From contig DAGC01000002.1 in NCBI GenBank assembly GCA_002495625.1, forward strand, positions 113,216 to 171,992: 58,777 nucleotides of DNA, given 5' to 3'. Below are positions 44,925 to 53,827 of this stretch, one piece after another. Every line of letters starts with the position of its first letter. Position 1 is the stretch's first letter. This DNA comes from Methanobacterium sp. UBA375. GTDB taxonomy: Archaea > Methanobacteriota > Methanobacteria > Methanobacteriales > Methanobacteriaceae. The notes under the pieces were generated by a model. The model had not been told where the DNA came from. It was given only the letters and a program-made list of their open reading frames with translations, and ran no database searches. The position numbers were made by a program, and so were the translations under genes.

Positions 44925-46681
44925 ATCGTCATTGGCCCGGTTAATTCATCAATCTTGGTTTGGAGTTCTGAATTAACTGTAGCTAATTCTTCATTAACTG
45001 ATTGCATTTCTTCTTTAGATGTTTCTAGTTCTTCATTAGTGCTTTGTGATTCCTCATTCATTGATTGTAATTCTTCGTTTGCGGCTTTGAGTTCTTCGTA
45101 TGATGTTTCCATTTCTTCGATGGTGACGTTGAGACGTTCCTTGGTTTCCTTCAATTCCCTTTCCAGTTCCATAACATGCTCACCGGTCTCTGCATTTACA
45201 TCCAGTTTAACTTTCCCATCTTTATTACCATCAAATTTTTTAACATCTTCAAAGGAAACGATCAACAAATTTCGCATAATTTCAGGTTCTTGAATAAGCT
45301 TCACTATTATATTAACGATATTACTATCACCGTTGTTTTTGATTATTAATCCTTCCAGAACAAAATCCTTTTTTTTATCCAGTGCATTTTGTACAGCTGA
45401 TCTTATTTTAAAACCGGTACCGTCCTTGGCCATATCAAAAACATTTAACCGGGCCTTTCCAGGTGCAGGTTCTAAATACTTACCCATTCTCCCATGTATA
45501 TATAATATTTCTCCACTATCATTAATGATCAAAGATGAGGGAGCGTATACATCGAGCAATTGTTTAATTGCCAGATTCGTGATATCTATCTTGCTAATAT
45601 CATAGTCATCGGAGTTTAACATTTTTTCTCCGTGACTAAACATGATAGGGGATTCAACCAGTCTCCAGGGTAAGCTGTGGGACTTGGTGGATTTGAAGAT
45701 CTTCCATTTTTTATCTATAACCTGGAAGGAGTCCAGAGACTCGCCAATACTTTCTGAAGGGCCTAAAAACAGTAAGCCGCCTTTATTAAGCGCATAATTA
45801 AATATGGATAATAATGTTTTTTGAGCATCTGATTTCAGGTAAATTAGAAGATTCCTGCAGGATATCATATCCATCTTGGCAAAGGGCGGATCCTTGAGAA
45901 CATCATGCACAGCAAAAACAGCCATCTCCCTTATTTCATTTTTTATCAGGAATTTCTCATCCTTTTTAATAAAAAATCTTTTTAAACGATCCTGGCTAAC
46001 ATCTACCTTAATATTGTCTGGATAGGGCCCTTTACGTGCTGTATCGATGGCGTTTTCATCTATATCTGAGCTGAAGATTTGTATCCTGAAATATTTTCCC
46101 AGGGATTCCATAACTTCCCTGATAATTATGGCCAGTGAATAGACCTCTTCACCACTAGAACAGCCGGGTACCCAAATACGGATAGTGTCACCCTCGTTTT
46201 TATTGGTCATCAGCTCAGGAATAGCTTTGGTTTTAAGAATGTTAAAGGCCTCGGGGTCACGGAAAAAGCTGGTAACATTGATGAGAAGTTCTTGAAATAG
46301 ATAATTGATTTCCTGAGGGTTACGCTGTATATAGCTGGCATATTCTTTAAGGTTATCAATCTGGCTGAATTCTTCACCCCTGCTGGTGACCCGGGAATAG
46401 GCCAGTAAATCGTTGATTAAAGTTTGCATTCGTTTAGCACCGTCTACTGCAAATTTAATATATTCATGGGCATTTTCATCTAGTTTATCATTGTACTGCC
46501 GTTCCAGTAGCTGTGTGAAACTAGAAACCATTCTTAAAGGTTCCTGGAGGTCATGTGATGCTACATAGGCAAATTGCTCCAGTTCCTTATTGGAACGCTT
46601 TAGCTCAACTACCAGTTTTTCCAACTTTTTTCCAGTCTCTTCCTGCTCATTAATCACACTTTTCAGCCTTTTTATTTGCAA
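44921..46681 (-). CDS. histidine-kinase HisKA domain fused to CheR methyltransferase and coiled coil (frameshifted gene fragment)
   Basis: A 586-residue frame. Residues 1-105 are a HisKA phosphoacceptor region with AYVASHDLQEPL (His43). At about residue 107 (SQIDNLKEYA, near 46360) it switches, without linker, into a CheR methyltransferase that lacks its own first half; VPGCSSGEE (171-179) binds AdoMet, and CRNLLIYL follows. After about residue 330 come a PAS-like segment and a coiled coil with repeated EELxxxNEE. No HATPase domain exists, so it cannot be a kinase on its own. Both ends are broken by one-base indels. It may be a deletion fusion of two neighbouring genes. Confidence 0.6.
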   Translation of the reverse strand: MQIKRLKSVINEQEETGKKLEKLVVELKRSNKELEQFAYVASHDLQEPLRMVSSFTQLLERQYNDKLDENAHEYIKFAVDGAKRMQTLINDLLAYSRVTSRGEEFSQIDNLKEYASYIQRNPQEINYLFQELLINVTSFFRDPEAFNILKTKAIPELMTNKNEGDTIRIWVPGCSSGEEVYSLAIIIREVMESLGKYFRIQIFSSDIDENAIDTARKGPYPDNIKVDVSQDRLKRFFIKKDEKFLIKNEIREMAVFAVHDVLKDPPFAKMDMISCRNLLIYLKSDAQKTLLSIFNYALNKGGLLFLGPSESIGESLDSFQVIDKKWKIFKSTKSHSLPWRLVESPIMFSHGEKMLNSDDYDISKIDITNLAIKQLLDVYAPSSLIINDSGEILYIHGRMGKYLEPAPGKARLNVFDMAKDGTGFKIRSAVQNALDKKKDFVLEGLIIKNNGDSNIVNIIVKLIQEPEIMRNLLIVSFEDVKKFDGNKDGKVKLDVNAETGEHVMELERELKETKERLNVTIEEMETSYEELKAANEELQSMNEESQSTNEELETSKEEMQSVNEELATVNSELQTKIDELTGPMTI

Positions 46682-47534
46682 TTTCCGGTTGTTTAGTGCG
46701 ATTTTCCACTTGTTTTTCCAGATTTTTACGGTATTCTTCCAGTTCCCTCTCTGTATTTTTTACATGGGTAATATCACGGGAAATACTGGAAGTACCTATA
46801 ATCTTACCGTCAGCATCCAGTATTGGCGACATGGTTAAAGAAACATCTATTTCCCCTTTGTTTTTGGTCGATCTTTTGGTGTTGTAATTTTTAGTTAATT
46901 CACTTTTTTCCACGGAATTTAAAATCACAGTTTCAGCTTCAGCACAATGGGAGGGAATCAATTTATTCACGTCTTTATCAAGTATTTCCTCTGCTGAATA
47001 GCCATAAATCTTTTGAGCACCTAAATTCCAGCTTTGAATTCTCCTATCTAAATCCACTCCTATTATGGCATCCTCAGAAGATTTCACCAGGGCAGCCAAC
47101 CTGGCAACGGATAATTCTGCATTTTTACGTTCGGTTATATCGGTTAAAATGGTTCTGAGCATTTTTAAATTTCCTTCATCATCATACATGGGAATGCTTT
47201 CCATATAGGCATCGAAAGATATTTCTTCACTCCCTTGTTTTTTGATTTTAAGCTCACAGATTTCCTTAGTCTTCGTCTCGAGAATCTGATTTAAATGTTT
47301 ATGAAACTTCCTTCGGGAATCATAATCCATAAACAAAATAAAGGCTTTACCAATAAGTTTTTCTCTTTTAATGTCCAATAAATCTGCTAATGTTAAGTTT
47401 GCCTCGATAATTATGCCTTTTTCATCCATGGAAAGATAGCCAACCGGGGCGAAGTCGTAAAGATCCTGGAATTTCTGCCTTGATTCTTCCAGTTCTACCC
47501 AGGTCTTGCGCAGTTCTTCATTCTGCATCTCCAA
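46650..47534 (-). CDS. tandem PAS sensor region of the frameshifted sensory gene
   Basis: A 294-residue frame with two PAS/PAC units: FAPVGYLSMDEKGIIIEANL at about residues 30-50 and the second with SSEDAIIGVDLDRRIQSWN near 150, each followed by a PAC tail (MLRTILTDITERKNAE; GTSSISRDITHVKNTE). It ends at ANKKAEKCD-stop. Removing one A from the A run near 46668 makes it read ANKRLKSVINEQEE into the next frame. In its own frame it extends upstream past 47534 to join the receiver. No haem- or flavin-binding signature was identified. Confidence 0.6.
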   Translation of the reverse strand: MEMQNEELRKTWVELEESRQKFQDLYDFAPVGYLSMDEKGIIIEANLTLADLLDIKREKLIGKAFILFMDYDSRRKFHKHLNQILETKTKEICELKIKKQGSEEISFDAYMESIPMYDDEGNLKMLRTILTDITERKNAELSVARLAALVKSSEDAIIGVDLDRRIQSWNLGAQKIYGYSAEEILDKDVNKLIPSHCAEAETVILNSVEKSELTKNYNTKRSTKNKGEIDVSLTMSPILDADGKIIGTSSISRDITHVKNTERELEEYRKNLEKQVENRTKQPEIANKKAEKCD

Positions 47535-47704
47535 TTCAATACGGTTTACCTGTAGTTCATGCAGAGCTTCAGTAAAATTTTTTGGAGCTATTGATTCAAG
47601 TGTTATATCATTAATTATCCCATTGTCCTCAATTATTCTTTCAGCTTCTTTCCGCAGTTTTAATTCCAGATCCTTCTTTTTAATAGCATTAAATATAGAT
47701 CGTT

Positions 47705-48040
47705 TCAGTGTTTTAGAAGTGAATTCACCCTAATCAGATAGTCATGGGCACCAAATTCAAACGCCTTTAAAGGAGTCTCTTCATCATAATAGTTAACGAT
47801 AATCAGTAATGGAACATCTGGATGTTGAGCACGTAATTTTTTGAGAAAATTAATATTTTCTTGGTCTTTAAGATCCAAGTTCAATAACAGTATATCAAAA
47901 TGTTCTACATCCAGTAATTCAAGTGCCTTATAAAAATCGTTGGTTTTATCTAAAATAAAATTGTTATTTAAAATTTTCTCGAAAAATTCTGACTGATGAA
48001 CGTTTTCCACCATAAGCAAAGTTTTTATAGCAGAATTCAT
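47705..48040 (-). pseudogene. degenerate response-regulator receiver, N-terminus of the frameshifted sensory gene
   Basis: A 111-residue receiver-like domain. The usual phospho-acceptor Asp in the LLLDL position is Asn54 (FDILLLNLDLKD), the acidic pair is EN instead of ED, and the usual Lys is Arg. It is probably not phosphorylated. The frame stops after GAHDYLIRVNS; adding one G near 47730 gives LIRGEFTSKTLKRSIFNAI and continues through a linker straight into the PAS frame. ATG after CAGGAATTG, so this is the true N-terminus. Confidence 0.6.
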
Positions 48041-48424
48041 GTCAATTCCTGAAGTTGTTATTAATTATGCATTGTTAATTATGTATGTGAACTTCTTTTT
48101 CAATTGCTTATTATATGATAAAAAAAGGTTATAATAATTTCGTTTAATTTCATTGGAACCAAATTTAGCTTATTACGTCTAATTTTCCTGATAAATATTG
48201 ACTAAATTTAAATATATCTTCTTTTTGAAGATAAATGAGTTATTGAACTAATTAAGGAAATTAAAATGATACATAGGACCCTTCCTTATTCATATTCAGA
48301 CAATGTTTTACAGTTTCTTTTGAATTGTAGTTGAGTTTTCTTTATATTCGTGACATAATAGGGGATAGATTCAGAAAAAATTCTTATTAAACAGACTTTA
48401 AGGCGTTTCATCTATTTTTTGTAT
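48041..48424. other. intergenic region between the sensory gene and the separate CheR gene
   Basis: This 384-base gap lies between two minus-strand genes. It is AT-rich with several TATA-like stretches on the minus strand (e.g. about 48110-48130 and 48195-48215). No open frame, receptor gene or repeat was found. It may be the remnant of a deletion, since the CheR gene upstream is cut short at its 3' end relative to its paralogue. Confidence 0.45.
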
Positions 48425-49285
48425 CTACAGAGATTCCATCGCTCTCAAAGGTGGGGCATCTGATTTGCTGGATTTGAAGATCTTCCATTTTTTATCCACC
48501 GCCTGGAAGGAACTCAGGGTTTCACCTTTACTTTCTGAGGGGCCTAAAAATAGTATGCCGTACCTGTTTAATGCGAAATTAAAGTTGGATAACAGGATAT
48601 TCTGGGCTTCTGGTTTAAGATAGATTAAAAGGTTCCGGCAGGATATCATGTCTAGATTGGCGAAGGGAGGGTCACTTATTACATCATGGACCGCGAAGAC
48701 TGCCATTTCCCTTATCTGATTTTTCAACTGATACTTGCCTTTCTTTGGGGTGAAGAACTTTTCCAGGCGCTCAGGGCTGACATTTTCCCTGATATTTTCG
48801 GGATAGATCCTTTTACGGGCGTGGTCGATGGCGGCTCCGTCGATATCTGTACCGAATATCTGTACTTTGACCTGCTTCTCCATGGACTCCATGAGTTCCT
48901 GGAGTATTATGGCCAGTGAGTATACTTCTTCACCGTTTGAACAGCCAGGCACCCAGATTCGGAGGTTAGAACCCTCATCTTTACCAGCTATCAGTTCAGT
49001 TAATGCTTTCTTTTTGATGATGTCAAAGGCTTCCGGATCTCGGAAAAAACTGGTCACGTTGATGAGAACTTCCTGAAATAACAGGTCTATTTCTTCTGGA
49101 TTTCTCTTTAGATATTCTATGTAATCTAGGAGACTATCTATCCTATGTGAATTGGCCCTTTTAGTGATTCGACGGTACATGGTACTTACTTTATAATTGG
49201 AGAAGTCACATCCAGTATGGGCTTCCATCAGGGAGAATATGTTCTCTAAATACTTTATTATTTTTCCATCGTACGCCGCTGCCAT
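48425..49285 (-). CDS. CheR-type methyltransferase
   Basis: A 286-residue CheR. The N-terminal helical domain is complete (TGCDFSNYKVSTMYRRITKR), followed by the AdoMet-binding VPGCSNGEE, a GTDIDGAAIDHARK segment and CRNLLIYLKPEA. It transfers methyl groups to glutamates of sensor proteins. It ends at KIFKSSKS...MESL-stop, exactly where the paralogue in the frameshifted gene runs on into coiled coil and PAS; either this copy lost that part or it is the minimal form. No chemoreceptor or CheB gene is present. Confidence 0.75.
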   Translation of the reverse strand: MAAAYDGKIIKYLENIFSLMEAHTGCDFSNYKVSTMYRRITKRANSHRIDSLLDYIEYLKRNPEEIDLLFQEVLINVTSFFRDPEAFDIIKKKALTELIAGKDEGSNLRIWVPGCSNGEEVYSLAIILQELMESMEKQVKVQIFGTDIDGAAIDHARKRIYPENIRENVSPERLEKFFTPKKGKYQLKNQIREMAVFAVHDVISDPPFANLDMISCRNLLIYLKPEAQNILLSNFNFALNRYGILFLGPSESKGETLSSFQAVDKKWKIFKSSKSDAPPLRAMESL

Positions 49286-49404
49286 AGTAAAACTCTTTAA
49301 ATAGATTTATAATCAGGATTGGTTATTTTATTAGATTAGTGGTCTTTTATCATTAGATCAGAATGGTTTAATTTAATTAGACAGATTATCTTTTAATTGC
49401 CCCA

Positions 49405-49854
49405 TCATGGGGGTAATTCTACTGTCCTGAGCCAGTATTCTTCTATGGATTTAATTACCTTGATGAATTCGTCCATATCTATTGGTTTGGTGATATAGGC
49501 ATTGGCATAGTGTTCGTAGGTATTTTTTATATCCTGTTTTGACTCTGAGTTGGTCAGCACGATGATGGGTATATATTTGAGTTCTGGGTCTGCTTTGATC
49601 TCCTTTAATATTTCACGACCATCTTTTTTAGGAATATTCAAGTCTAATAATATAATATTTGGTCGGCTAGAGTCCTGAAATCCCCCTTCCTGTCTAAGGA
49701 AGTTCATAGCATCCACTCCATTGGTTACTTGGTGGATGTTGTTGGGAACTGCCCCCTCCTGGAATACTTCTGTGGTGAGTTTATTATTTCCACGGTTGTT
49801 TTCTATTAAAAGGATTTCAATGGGTTTATTTTTGCCTTTTTTACCAATATTCAT
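49405..49854 (-). CDS. response regulator, single receiver domain (Rcp1-like)
   Basis: A 149-residue stand-alone receiver. The phospho-acceptor Asp71 is in IILLDLNIPKKDG, followed by IIVLTNSES and the conserved Lys in AYITKPIDM. The first acidic pair is changed (LLIENNRG instead of EDN), which may weaken magnesium binding. The closest pattern is Rcp1-type partners of sensor kinases, common in Methanobacterium. The ATG follows AAGGTGAAG. The natural partner kinase is probably elsewhere, since the local kinase locus is broken. Confidence 0.8.
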   Translation of the reverse strand: MNIGKKGKNKPIEILLIENNRGNNKLTTEVFQEGAVPNNIHQVTNGVDAMNFLRQEGGFQDSSRPNIILLDLNIPKKDGREILKEIKADPELKYIPIIVLTNSESKQDIKNTYEHYANAYITKPIDMDEFIKVIKSIEEYWLRTVELPP

Positions 49855-50100
49855 TGGACTTCACCTTAGAAACAGAGAAGTAAATATTCCATGCTCCTAA
49901 ATCTTTCATTTCAGATAAATTCTAAAGTTTTCAATAAAATGTATGAAGTAATAAATTTATATAATTTCGCTTTTTATTGGATTGAAATTTAGCCTATTAC
50001 ACCTTCTCCTGTACGATTATGTGGAATGGATCATCGTGAAAAAATCAAATAACAAAACTTATATTCCTCATTATAAATAGTGACAATTTGTATAAACTAA

Positions 50101-50138
50101 AAAAAAGTATGGGAGATTTTAAAAAAGTATGGGAGATG
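50101..50138. repeat. short tandem repeat at the start of the symporter accessory gene
   Basis: AAAAAAGTATGGGAGAT occurs at 50101-50117 and again at 50121-50137. The repeat duplicates a GGGAG ribosome binding site and an in-frame ATG, so the real start of the gene is hard to fix. Confidence 0.75.
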
Positions 50139-50351
50139 ATGAAGGTGGTTTTAGGAATAGAAGATCCCTGGGTCCTGGGGGCCTATATAGGGAGCATCCT
50201 TGTCATGCTTTTATGCGTAGTTTACGGAGCATTGAACTGGAATAAAGGCGGAGAAGACGAGGAAGAGCAGATCAAAGAGGAAATAGAATGGCATGAAAAG
50301 GAAAAGGAGATGGAAGAGGATGAATTAGGCCTCTGGGATGAAGAAGGGTAG
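50136..50351 (+). CDS. symporter small accessory protein
   Basis: About 71 residues. MMKVVLGIEDPWVLGAYIG is followed by one membrane helix (to about residue 31, ending NWNKGG) and a highly acidic Glu-rich tail. This is the small accessory protein found in front of some archaeal sodium:solute symporters. The frame is open upstream to a TTG at 50088, and ATGs at 50109, 50136 or 50139 are possible; I favour 50136/50139 because family members start just before GIEDPW. It ends 9 bases before the symporter ATG. Confidence 0.7.
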   Translation: MMKVVLGIEDPWVLGAYIGSILVMLLCVVYGALNWNKGGEDEEEQIKEEIEWHEKEKEMEEDELGLWDEEG

Positions 50352-50360
50352 GTGATTTAT

Positions 50361-51962
50361 ATGGCTAATGATTTGCTAACTTTAATCGTCATAGTCCTGA
50401 TTTATTTAGCACTTGTTGTATACGTGGGTTATGTGGCCTGGAAGCGTACCAAAACTGCAGATGATTACCTGGTAGCTGGCAGAGCAACACATCCTTTTAT
50501 TATGGCTTTAAGTTATGGAGCTACTTTCATCAGTACATCGGCCATTGTAGGTTTCGGTGGAACAGCAGGAGTATATGGTATGGGGCTTCTATGGCTCACC
50601 TTCCTGAACATACTGGTGGGTATATTCATAGCCTTCGTGTTCTTCGGTAAAAGAACCAGGAAGATTGGACACAATTTAGGTGCACTGACCTTCCCTGAAT
50701 TTTTATCGAAGCGTTTCAACAGTAGATTTATCCAATGGTTCAGTGGTGCGGTGATATTCTTTGGAATGCCCTTATATGCTGCTGTGGTTTTAATTGGTAT
50801 GGCTCGTTTTGTGGAGACAACACTCCAGCTTGATTATCACATAGCCCTAATAGGTATGGCAGTAATTGTAGCGTTATACGTTATTTTCGGCGGTATACGT
50901 GGTGTGATGTACACCGACGCCCTCCAGGGAAGCATAATGTTTGTAGTTATGATCATCCTACTGGTAGCGATATACTGGATTACAGGAGGCGTGGTGGATG
51001 GTAACCAGGCGTTGACCAACCTGGTTAACGTGGTTCCGCCTGATTTAACAGCAGCGGCCACAGCGACAGGATTTACGGGATGGACATCCATGCCCACATT
51101 TGGCAGTCCCTTCTGGTGGACCCTGGTCAGTACCCTGATTTTAGGTGTGGGTATAGGTGTTCTCTCCCAGCCACAACTGGGAGTACGATTCATGATGGTG
51201 AAATCAAACAGAGAATTAAACAGAGCAGTATTAATTGGGGGTATTTTCATCTTCCTCATGACTGGTACCGCCTTCATAGTAGGGGCTCTTTCCAATGTTT
51301 ACTTCTTCAACACCATGGGACAGATAGCAACCCAGGTGGTGGGAGGAAATGCAGATAAAATTATCCCCGCATTCATAGCGGCAGCGCTGCCTCCCTGGTT
51401 CGCGTATCTTTTCATGATCACCCTGCTTTCAGCGGCCATGTCCACGTTAAGCGCCCTATTCCACGTGCAGGGAACAGCACTGGGACATGACGTTTACGAG
51501 ACAGCCACAAAAAAGAAGGGAGGAGCATCAGTAATGGTGGCCCGGGCAGGAATAACAGTGGCGGTGGTAATAGCTGTTATCCTCGGTTACCTCTTACCAG
51601 CGAACATCATAGCAGTGGGAACAGCCATGTGGTTCTCTATAACCGCAGCAGCCTTCCTATCCATGTATCTTTTCGCCTGTTTCTGGAAGCGTGCCACCAA
51701 GGCAGGAGTTATCTCTGGACTGGTAATCGGTACAGCCATCAGCATATTCTGGATCGTGTTTGTATTTAAAAAATCAGCAGAAGCACTGGGTATCTGTAAG
51801 GCACTCACTGGTCAGGCAGTTTTAATAGCTGCACAACCCTGGCCTACAGTTGACTCCATAGTTATCGCACTACCCATAGCGTTTATCATAACTGTTATAT
51901 TCAGCCTGTTAACCAAACCACCAGAAAAAGAACACTTAGATAAATGTTTCAGCGGAGTTTAA
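50361..51962 (+). CDS. sodium:solute symporter family transporter, copy 2
   Basis: A 533-residue, 13-helix SSS transporter, by eye roughly three-quarters identical to copy 1 at 26006-27619 over the whole length, including TKTADDYLVAGRATHPF and GVMYTDALQGSIMF. It starts at the ATG at 50361, just after GTAGGTGAT; the GTG at 50352 lies within that site. Unlike copy 1 it is preceded by the small accessory protein and has no hydrolase behind it. The substrate is unknown; the two copies probably differ in regulation. Confidence 0.85.
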   Translation: MANDLLTLIVIVLIYLALVVYVGYVAWKRTKTADDYLVAGRATHPFIMALSYGATFISTSAIVGFGGTAGVYGMGLLWLTFLNILVGIFIAFVFFGKRTRKIGHNLGALTFPEFLSKRFNSRFIQWFSGAVIFFGMPLYAAVVLIGMARFVETTLQLDYHIALIGMAVIVALYVIFGGIRGVMYTDALQGSIMFVVMIILLVAIYWITGGVVDGNQALTNLVNVVPPDLTAAATATGFTGWTSMPTFGSPFWWTLVSTLILGVGIGVLSQPQLGVRFMMVKSNRELNRAVLIGGIFIFLMTGTAFIVGALSNVYFFNTMGQIATQVVGGNADKIIPAFIAAALPPWFAYLFMITLLSAAMSTLSALFHVQGTALGHDVYETATKKKGGASVMVARAGITVAVVIAVILGYLLPANIIAVGTAMWFSITAAAFLSMYLFACFWKRATKAGVISGLVIGTAISIFWIVFVFKKSAEALGICKALTGQAVLIAAQPWPTVDSIVIALPIAFIITVIFSLLTKPPEKEHLDKCFSGV

Positions 51963-52124
51963 TAACTCCCTGAATATTTTACTTTTTTTACGAACTTCTC
52001 TTTTTAAATCATCCGGTAAACTGTAATTTCAATTTCCAGGGGCAACTTTAAGAATGATATAAGTAGTAGTAAAACCAAATATAATGTCTATACTAATCAG
52101 TCCTACTATATAGTGGTGATAAAT

Positions 52125-52367
52125 TTGAGAATAAGGGAAGAAATCATTGGAAAAGAGGTTCTAAACGGACAGGCCGAAGTTCTTGGCCGGGTAAAAGATG
52201 TAGAGGCAAATGAGGAGACCAATGAAATTGAGTCACTAATTTTAAGTAAAGGGGGTATCTCAGAGAGCCTGGGACTTTCCAGTAACGAAGTCATCGTACC
52301 AATTGAACAGGTAAAGCAGATTGGAGACAAAATACTCCTGGGAGATAAAATAGAATACAGTTTTTGA
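52125..52367 (+). CDS. PRC-barrel domain protein
   Basis: An 80-residue single PRC-barrel domain: IREEIIGKEVLNGQAEVLGR, VEANEETNEIESLIL and IVPIEQVKQIGDKILLG. These small beta-barrels bind RNA or proteins; archaeal ones have been tied to ribosome maturation and to cell division (CdpB family). The TTG at 52125 follows GGTGAT; a GTG at 52113 would overlap that site. A stand-alone gene 162 bases behind the symporter and 76 bases before pyrE. Confidence 0.75.
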   Translation: MRIREEIIGKEVLNGQAEVLGRVKDVEANEETNEIESLILSKGGISESLGLSSNEVIVPIEQVKQIGDKILLGDKIEYSF

Positions 52368-52443
52368 TCTAATTCAATAAACAATTAATTTAACATTACA
52401 ATTGGCAATCATAAACTAACTCATCTAAAGGACAAACTATCAA

Positions 52444-52974
52444 ATGAACAACTCATCAAAGAATAAACTGATCCAGCTTCTAAAGGAAAATAAGGTAATA
52501 AAATTCGGTAAATTCACCCTTTCCTCCGGCCGGGAAAGTGATTACTACGTGGATATGAAACGGGCAGTTACCAATCCCCTAATCCTACGCCAGGTCGCGG
52601 AGATAATTTCAGAAAGGCTGGATAGAGATAGTGTGGATAGAGTCGCCGGGCCGGCCTTAGGCGCCATACCCATAGTAACCGCGGTTTCACTGGGAACTGG
52701 AATACACATGCTCATGATAAGATCGGCCAAAAAGGACTACGGCACATCGAACCTCATAGAAGGCGATCTGAGTCCCGGGGACCAGGTGGTGGTCTTGGAG
52801 GACGTTACAACCACGGGCCACTCACTCATAGATGCCATAAAGGCCATAGAAGAAAACGGGGGGGAAGTCCAGAAAGCCTTCGTGATAGTCGACCGGGATG
52901 AAGGGGCAGTGGAAAATATGAGAGATGAAGGGATCGATTTTGAACCCCTGGTAACGGTTGATGAGTTACGGTAG
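52444..52974 (+). CDS. pyrE: orotate phosphoribosyltransferase
   Basis: A 176-residue type I phosphoribosyltransferase of pyrimidine synthesis. FGKFTLSSGRESDYYVDMKR at the start binds orotate, GPALGAIPIVTAVSL follows, and the PRPP loop VVVLEDVTTTGHSLIDAI is at about residues 114-131. It joins orotate to PRPP to give OMP. Length is typical for archaea. The end of the gene (DELR-stop) is echoed by four degenerate copies downstream. Confidence 0.9.
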   Translation: MNNSSKNKLIQLLKENKVIKFGKFTLSSGRESDYYVDMKRAVTNPLILRQVAEIISERLDRDSVDRVAGPALGAIPIVTAVSLGTGIHMLMIRSAKKDYGTSNLIEGDLSPGDQVVVLEDVTTTGHSLIDAIKAIEENGGEVQKAFVIVDRDEGAVENMRDEGIDFEPLVTVDELR

Positions 52975-53082
52975 TTTGGTGTACGGTTCTGAGTTATGAT
53001 ACTGATAACGGTGTTGAGTTACGGTATTATGGTTATAGTTCTAAGTTACGGTAGTCTGGTAAATGGTCTTGAGTTAAGGGTA
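52963..53082. repeat. 24-28-bp degenerate repeat echoing the end of pyrE, five copies
   Basis: GAGTTACGGTAG at 52963-52974 is the pyrE end (ELR-stop). Related copies begin at 52991, 53015, 53043 and 53071, each with (G/A)AGTTA(C/T/A)GG and variable following bases (often TGGTNNANGGT). They are not open frames. Confidence 0.85.
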
Positions 53083-53135
53083 GCAGATCCTAGTTAAATT
53101 CCTTTTATGAAGATTTTATTCTGTTGTAAGATTTT

Positions 53136-53678
53136 TTAATCTCGTAGATGTTTCACTAGATGTCCCAGTTCTGGTAAAATAATTTTAAGACCCAATTTCA
53201 CGGCATTGGGGGATCCAGGCATGGAAATAATTAAAGTCTTTTTATAAACCCCGGCAGTGGCCCTGGTGAGTAAAGCACCGGTGCCCAGTTCCTGATAGGT
53301 TTCATATCTGAATATCTCCCCGAACCCATCCAGTTCCTTATCAAATATCTTTTTAAGGGTTTCAATGGTTATATCCCTTTCTCCTATACCAGTCCCGCCG
53401 GTGGTTATGATTACGTCTGCTTTTTTACCGGTTAAATCCTCCACTTCCCCAGTTAGATTCTCCACTTCCTCAAGCAAGAGATCTGCATCATCTGGTATTA
53501 TGCTGTAGCTAACTACCTCATGATCCCGGAGGGAATCTATTATAAGTCTACCAGAGATATCATTTTCTTCATCTTCCAGATATCTTGAATCGCTCAAGGT
53601 GATAACTCCTACCTTAACCTTTATGGGGGATTTACGTCTATGCTCTTCCATACTTTTACTTTTCATATGATGCACCAT
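53136..53678 (-). CDS. moaB: MoaB/MogA-type molybdopterin adenylyltransferase
   Basis: A 180-residue MPT-binding protein. GVITLSDSRYLEDEENDISG is followed by the nucleotide-binding TTGGTGIGERD and by ISMPGSPNAVKLGLKII near the end. It adenylates molybdopterin before metal insertion, needed for the tungsten or molybdenum formylmethanofuran dehydrogenase of methanogens. The start is 53678 or the ATG at 53666, which has GGTG in front. Alone on its strand here. Confidence 0.85.
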   Translation of the reverse strand: MVHHMKSKSMEEHRRKSPIKVKVGVITLSDSRYLEDEENDISGRLIIDSLRDHEVVSYSIIPDDADLLLEEVENLTGEVEDLTGKKADVIITTGGTGIGERDITIETLKKIFDKELDGFGEIFRYETYQELGTGALLTRATAGVYKKTLIISMPGSPNAVKLGLKIILPELGHLVKHLRD

Positions 53679-53827
53679 TAGAAAGATTTGGGGATTAATT
53701 TATTTTATCCACACTTAAAATAAATAGATGGAATGAATTTTAGAATTTAAATCGAATGAATTTTAAATCAAGCGAATTTTCAGGAAAATAAAAAGAGCTA
53801 TTGGGAGTTATTTAAATAAATGGATAC

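Noticed and set aside
44209..48040. Five independent small signalling genes
   Set aside because: Each frame begins or ends inside a domain, and the missing part is found directly in the next frame, so they are pieces of one gene.
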